Shown here piece after piece: positions 15,053 to 17,939 of a DNA stretch of 17,939 nucleotides (positions within the stretch are counted from its first letter, which is position 1; every line of letters starts with the position of its first letter). Origin of the DNA: Lachnoclostridium sp. UBA903 (lineage in GTDB: Bacteria; Bacillota; Clostridia; Lachnospirales; Lachnospiraceae); NCBI GenBank assembly GCA_002294045.1, contig DBEP01000075.1, positions 18,278-36,216 on the forward strand, read 5' to 3'. Position numbers and translations under genes: made by a program. The notes below the pieces were generated by a model. It saw nothing but the letters and a program-made list of their open reading frames with translations, searched no databases and had not been told where the DNA came from.

Positions 15053-15492
15053 ATGGCAGCAACAGAAGAAAAAATAAAAGAATATATGAAAATGAACCAG
15101 ACGATTATACTGGCTACTATAGATTCGGACGGAGTACCGGATATCCGGACTCTTGGGGGTTATGGCCTTTCTGATTATGTTATTTATTTTTCAACTTTAA
15201 AAACCAGCAATAAGGTCAAACAGCTGGAAGAAAAAAAGATGTGGCAGTTTTTATACAGCACGAAAATCAGTTTATATCCAAATTCTTTAATGTAACAATC
15301 TATGGAGAAGCAGTTTTAATAGAAAATGAATCAGAATACGAAGACGGCAAAGCTCTTATTTTATCCAGAAAACCATCTCTTAAAATTCATAAAGACACTC
15401 AAAATATTTATAAAGTAATACCGAAAAAAATAAAAGTTCTGGATTTTAGCGAACAAAATTTAAATGAACGAATTACTATCATTGAATTTTAA
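15053..15492 (+). pseudogene. Pyridoxamine-5'-phosphate-oxidase-like flavoprotein, split by a -1 frameshift at an A7 run
   Basis: Two overlapping frames together give one 146-aa protein of the PPOX/flavin-reductase-like fold. The first (15053-15295) carries 'TIILATIDSDGVPDIRTLGG' and 'STLKTSNKVKQLEE', then a meaningless tail. The second continues from about 15238 with 'VAVFIQHENQFISKFFNVT' and 'IYGEAVLIENESEYED', ending at 15492. The junction falls exactly on GAA AAA AAG in frame, which is an A AAA AAG slippery heptamer, so a -1 slip restores the protein. Possible causes are a one-base deletion (an A8 run would be in frame), a sequencing error in the homopolymer, or real frameshifting. ATG 15053 follows AAGGGAAAG. 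Such proteins bind FMN or heme; the substrate is unknown. It lies between the attenuator and the NifB-like gene. Confidence 0.8.
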
Positions 15493-15538
15493 TTATAATA
15501 TTTTCTGTTAAAGCTTTCATTAGAAAGGAGGATAAGCG

Positions 15539-16408
15539 GTGGTTAATGATAGAACCAGAATAAAAAACTTACATCCCTGTTTTGGAAGTGTACCTAATAA
15601 GGGAAGAATACATTTGCCGGTCTGTCCAAATTGTAATATTCAATGTAATTTCTGTGATCGTAAAATCAATGATTACGAAGAACGTCCCGGAGTGGCGGCG
15701 TCCATATTAACTCCTGAAGAGGCACTGGAAACAATTGACAGGGCACTGGCGGTTTGCCCCGATATTACGGTAGCAGGCATCGCAGGACCGGGAGACAGTT
15801 TAGCCTCCGACAGGGCATTTAAGACTTTCCGTTTCATCCAAAAAAAATATCCTGCTCTGTTAAAATGTATGAGTACCAACGGACTTCTGTTAGATGAAAA
15901 AGCGGAAGAATTAATAAAAATAGGGATTGATACCTTAACGGTTACGGTGAATGCGGTGGCTCCTGAAATCCAGGCAAAAATTGTGTCCCGTATTATCTAT
16001 CATGGAGTTACATATGAAGGAGAAGAAGCGGCAAGGATTTTAATCCGTAACCAACTGGCCGGTATAAGAAAAATGGCTGAAGCGGGGGTTACCGTTAAAG
16101 TAAATACCGTATTGATAAAAGAAATAAACAGAAGCCACATACGTGAAGTGGCAAAGACGGTAAAAGATGCGGGTGCCGCTCTTTATAACATTATACCTTT
16201 AATTCCCCAATTTAAGCTGGCACATTTAATGGAACCGGAATGTGCGGATATTGACGGAGCAAGAAGGGAGGCGGAAGAATTTATTGACGTATTCAGACAT
16301 TGCAGCCGATGCAGGGCCGATGCGGTGGGTATACCCGGTAAATTGGAAATAGGCAGCCAGGTATATTCCAGAAAATTAATCTTTAAAGAAACATTTTCCC
16401 ATGGATAA
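15539..16408 (+). CDS. NifB-like radical SAM protein (core domain only)
   Basis: A 289-aa protein that matches the radical SAM core of NifB, the enzyme that builds the carbide-containing iron-sulfur precursor of nitrogenase cofactors. Visible family marks: 'HPCF' (12-15), 'RIHLPVCPNCNIQCNFC' with the SAM-cluster cysteines C32, C36 and C39, 'ERPGV' (48-52), 'LTPEEAL', 'VAGIAGPGDSLA' (78-89), 'CMSTNGLLLD' (110-119), 'KVNTVLIKEIN' and the C-terminal 'CSRCRADAVG' (C255, C258). It lacks the C-terminal NifX-like domain of long NifB; that domain is a separate gene just downstream. It also lacks the histidine usually found a few residues after HPCF and the cysteine of the usual 'RKYDC' segment (here RKIND). 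GTG 15539 follows AAAGGAGG. Part of a nif-like cluster; not proof of nitrogen fixation. Confidence 0.9.
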   Translation: MVNDRTRIKNLHPCFGSVPNKGRIHLPVCPNCNIQCNFCDRKINDYEERPGVAASILTPEEALETIDRALAVCPDITVAGIAGPGDSLASDRAFKTFRFIQKKYPALLKCMSTNGLLLDEKAEELIKIGIDTLTVTVNAVAPEIQAKIVSRIIYHGVTYEGEEAARILIRNQLAGIRKMAEAGVTVKVNTVLIKEINRSHIREVAKTVKDAGAALYNIIPLIPQFKLAHLMEPECADIDGARREAEEFIDVFRHCSRCRADAVGIPGKLEIGSQVYSRKLIFKETFSHG

Positions 16409-16429
16409 TTAATAATCAGGAGGGATTTT

Positions 16430-16747
16430 TTGAGTTACCGGATTGCAGTTGCTTCAAAAGACGGCAAAGTAGTAACCGATCATTTCGGTCATTGCAGTAA
16501 CTTCAGCATTATTGAAGCAGATAAAGGGAAATATCATTATATCGGCAGCAGGGAAGTTATACCCCCCTGCAACGGCGGCGGGCATGCTATAGAAGGAATC
16601 TATGCTGTTCTGGAGCAATTAAGGGATTGCAGTTATATTATAGTAAACCAGATTGGCGGGGGAGCATTCCGGATATTAACGGAAAACCAATTTAAAGTTA
16701 TTGTTCATAAAGGCTTTGTAAAAGATGCCTTGGATGATATTAATTGA
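16430..16747 (+). CDS. NifX/NifB C-terminal-type cofactor-binding protein
   Basis: A 105-aa single-domain protein of the dinitrogenase iron-molybdenum cofactor biosynthesis family (NifX, NafY core, C-terminal domain of NifB). Marks: 'RIAVASKDGKVVTDHFGHC' at residues 4-22, 'NFSIIEADKGKYHYI', 'CNGGGHAIEGIYAVLEQLRD' and the glycine-rich 'NQIGGGAFRILTENQFKVI'. Members bind or carry iron-sulfur cofactor precursors between NifB and the final enzyme. The start is TTG 16430 behind AGGAGGG at 16418-16424. It lies 21 nt after the NifB-like gene and 19 nt before the NifH-like gene, so the three are almost surely one transcript, and the NifB-NifX pair replaces the usual fusion. Confidence 0.88.
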   Translation: MSYRIAVASKDGKVVTDHFGHCSNFSIIEADKGKYHYIGSREVIPPCNGGGHAIEGIYAVLEQLRDCSYIIVNQIGGGAFRILTENQFKVIVHKGFVKDALDDIN

Positions 16748-16766
16748 CCAAAAAGGAGAATAAGTA

Positions 16767-17645
16767 ATGGCTAAAAAAATTAAGCAGATTGCAATTTATG
16801 GGAAAGGAGGAATTGGTAAGTCGACAACGACATCCAATATCAGTGCCGCACTGTCAAAACTGGGTTACAGGGTAATGCAGTTCGGCTGTGATCCAAAAAG
16901 TGATTCAACAAACACTTTAAGGAATGGGGAGTATATTCCTACCGTATTGGATACTTTACGGGAAAAAAATACCGTGAAAGCCAGTGAAGTGATTTTTGAA
17001 GGATATAACGGGATATATTGTGTGGAAGCCGGTGGACCCGCACCCGGTGTGGGATGTGCGGGAAGGGGGATTATTACCGCGGTTCAGCTGTTTAAACAGC
17101 AGAATGTATTTGAAGATTTGGATTTGGATATTGTTATCTATGACGTATTAGGCGATGTTGTCTGCGGCGGTTTTGCCGTACCCATACGGGAGGGCATTGC
17201 AGAACACGTATTTACGGTCTCATCGGCAGATTTTATGAGTGTATACGCTTCCAATAATTTATTTAAGGGAATACAAAGATATTCCAATAACGGAGGTGCA
17301 TTACTGGGGGGAATTATAGCAAATTCCATCAACCAGCCCTATTCTAAAAATATTATTGACGATTTTGCAAAGCGGACGAAAACACAGATTATGCAGTATG
17401 TACCCCGTTCGGTGACAGTTACCCAAAGTGAGCTGAAAGGGATGACCACCATTGAAGCAGCTCCGGATTCTGCCCAGGCAGCAATCTATACGGAACTTGC
17501 ACAAAGAATAGCAGCTCATGAAAAATCAGCCATACCGGCCCCTATGGACACGGCAACTTTGCGTCAATGGGCTTCGGACTGGGGAAATCAGCTGCTGGAA
17601 TTGGAAAGCGGTGTTGTAGTTGGCGGAGTTCAGGCTGGAATATAA
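16767..17645 (+). CDS. NifH-like ATP-dependent iron protein (nitrogenase-reductase homologue)
   Basis: A 292-aa protein close to NifH in length and motifs. It has the P-loop 'GKGGIGKST' (12-20), switch I 'DPKSDST' (42-48), 'AGGPAPGVGCAGRG' with cluster ligand C97 and R100, switch II 'DVLGD' (126-130), and 'VVCGGFAVPIREG' with second ligand C133. As a homodimer it would hold one 4Fe-4S cluster between subunits and pass electrons, with ATP hydrolysis, to a NifDK-like partner. No such partner is encoded in this window. C-terminal residues about 250-292 diverge from classical NifH. ATG 16767 follows AAAAGGAG. NifB- and NifX-like genes lie upstream and a DUF2292 gene 32 nt downstream, so a nitrogenase-like enzyme other than true nitrogenase is likely. 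Confidence 0.93.
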   Translation: MAKKIKQIAIYGKGGIGKSTTTSNISAALSKLGYRVMQFGCDPKSDSTNTLRNGEYIPTVLDTLREKNTVKASEVIFEGYNGIYCVEAGGPAPGVGCAGRGIITAVQLFKQQNVFEDLDLDIVIYDVLGDVVCGGFAVPIREGIAEHVFTVSSADFMSVYASNNLFKGIQRYSNNGGALLGGIIANSINQPYSKNIIDDFAKRTKTQIMQYVPRSVTVTQSELKGMTTIEAAPDSAQAAIYTELAQRIAAHEKSAIPAPMDTATLRQWASDWGNQLLELESGVVVGGVQAGI

Positions 17646-17677
17646 AAATGTTATAAAAACAGGGGAGGGGCATCCAT

Positions 17678-17845
17678 ATGGATACGGAAACAAGTTTTAG
17701 AAATCAGGTAATTAATTTAAAAAATTTAAAGGAATTTGAGTTATTACTAAATTATTTGGCAGTGCCAAAATACGGATCCATTACTATTGTGATTCATGAT
17801 GGAAATGTGGTGCAAATTGAAAAAAACGAAAAATTCAGACTGTAA
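17678..17845 (+). CDS. YezD/DUF2292 family small protein (second copy)
   Basis: A 55-aa protein, the same length as the one at 14688-14855. 'YGSITIVIHDGNVVQIEKNE' followed by 'KFRL' is the DUF2292 signature and shares VQIEKNEK with the first copy; the N-terminal helix ('LKNLKEFELLLNYLAV') differs, so the two are diverged paralogues. ATG 17678 follows AGGGGAGGGG. It starts 32 nt after the NifH-like gene, probably on the same transcript, and is again followed by the conserved hairpin and a terminator. Function unknown; a sulfur-related role is suggested by family neighbourhoods known from memory. Confidence 0.87.
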   Translation: MDTETSFRNQVINLKNLKEFELLLNYLAVPKYGSITIVIHDGNVVQIEKNEKFRL

Positions 17846-17857
17846 TTATACAGACAG

Positions 17858-17878
17858 GTTGACCAGTCTTCTGGAGGC
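17858..17878 (+). promoter_or_regulatory. Conserved small hairpin after DUF2292, module 2
   Basis: GTTGA, stem CCAG-TCTT-CTGG, then AGGC. It has the same spacing and flanks as the hairpin at 14861-14881, with a compensatory change in the stem. It lies 13 nt after the second DUF2292 stop and merges into the following terminator. Confidence 0.6.
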
Positions 17879-17924
17879 CGGGTTGAAATAAAGTAGCGAT
17901 ACTGATTTCATCCTGGCCTTTTTT
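17875..17924 (+). terminator. Terminator or attenuator after the second DUF2292 gene
   Basis: AGGCCGGGTTGAAAT (17875-17889) pairs at 14 of 15 positions (one G-T pair, one T-T mismatch) with ATTTCATCCTGGCCT (17905-17919), followed by six T residues (17919-17924). It either ends the nif-like operon or, as in the first module, controls entry into genes beyond the window. Confidence 0.82.
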
Positions 17925-17939
17925 ATTCAATAGGAAATT

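Noticed and set aside
15009..15295. Two separate genes for the two halves of the PPOX-like protein
   Set aside because: The halves join into one family-length protein at an A7 run, and the second half has no ribosome binding site of its own at its GTG codon.
16767..17645. Calling the NifH-like gene nifH of a nitrogen-fixing nitrogenase
   Set aside because: All iron-protein motifs are present, but no NifDK or NifEN is visible, the NifB-like partner is atypical, and several non-nitrogenase enzymes use NifH-like reductases.
1..17939. CRISPR arrays, tRNA or rRNA genes
   Set aside because: No regularly spaced direct repeats and no tRNA- or rRNA-like sequence were noticed on either strand.

Overview
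The window looks like chromosome from an anaerobic, endospore-forming clostridium, most likely a member of the Lachnospiraceae. The grounds are strong AGGAGG-type ribosome binding sites, frequent GTG/TTG starts, spoIVA, the DUF512-der-plsY-gpsA-spoIVA gene order familiar from Firmicutes, and AT-rich intergenic DNA carrying structured repeats. This placement is an inference from gene content, not from a database search.

Layout. (1) 2-3373: the end of an iron-chelate ABC importer operon (binding protein cut by the window edge, two FecCD permeases, ATPase), closed by a terminator. (2) 3374-3748: terminator, a structured intergenic repeat (copy A) and a near-consensus promoter. (3) 3749-8062: an operon of a radical-SAM DUF512 protein, Der GTPase, PlsY and GpsA (ribosome assembly and early phospholipid synthesis). 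(4) 8178-9686: spoIVA, with its own possible sigma-E promoter and a terminator. (5) 10079-11131: a secreted SH3b-NlpC/P60 wall hydrolase with a strong promoter and a dyad in its leader. (6) 11132-11806: a gene-free stretch with a terminator, a 162-bp MITE-like element with perfect inverted termini and a perfect 9-bp target duplication, and repeat copy B. (7) 11807-14353: a membrane-anchored MutS-type ATPase and a membrane-anchored metallophosphoesterase.

(8) 14591-17924 is the most unusual part: a nitrogenase-like accessory cluster without visible nitrogenase structural genes. It holds a 55-aa YezD/DUF2292 protein, a frameshifted pyridoxamine-phosphate-oxidase-like gene, a short NifB-like radical SAM protein, a free-standing NifX-like protein, a NifH-like reductase and a second 55-aa DUF2292 protein. 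Both DUF2292 genes were found by direct reading of short frames. Each is followed by the same small hairpin with conserved flanks and then by a Rho-independent terminator, so the module 'DUF2292 - hairpin - terminator' occurs twice around the NifB/X/H genes. The first terminator lies between the only good promoter and the nif-like genes, which suggests attenuation or antitermination. DUF2292 proteins are, from memory, often linked to sulfur metabolism. A nitrogenase-like enzyme for sulfur compounds (compare methylthio-alkane reductase) is therefore a reasonable hypothesis, but the catalytic subunits would have to lie beyond position 17939 or elsewhere in the genome.
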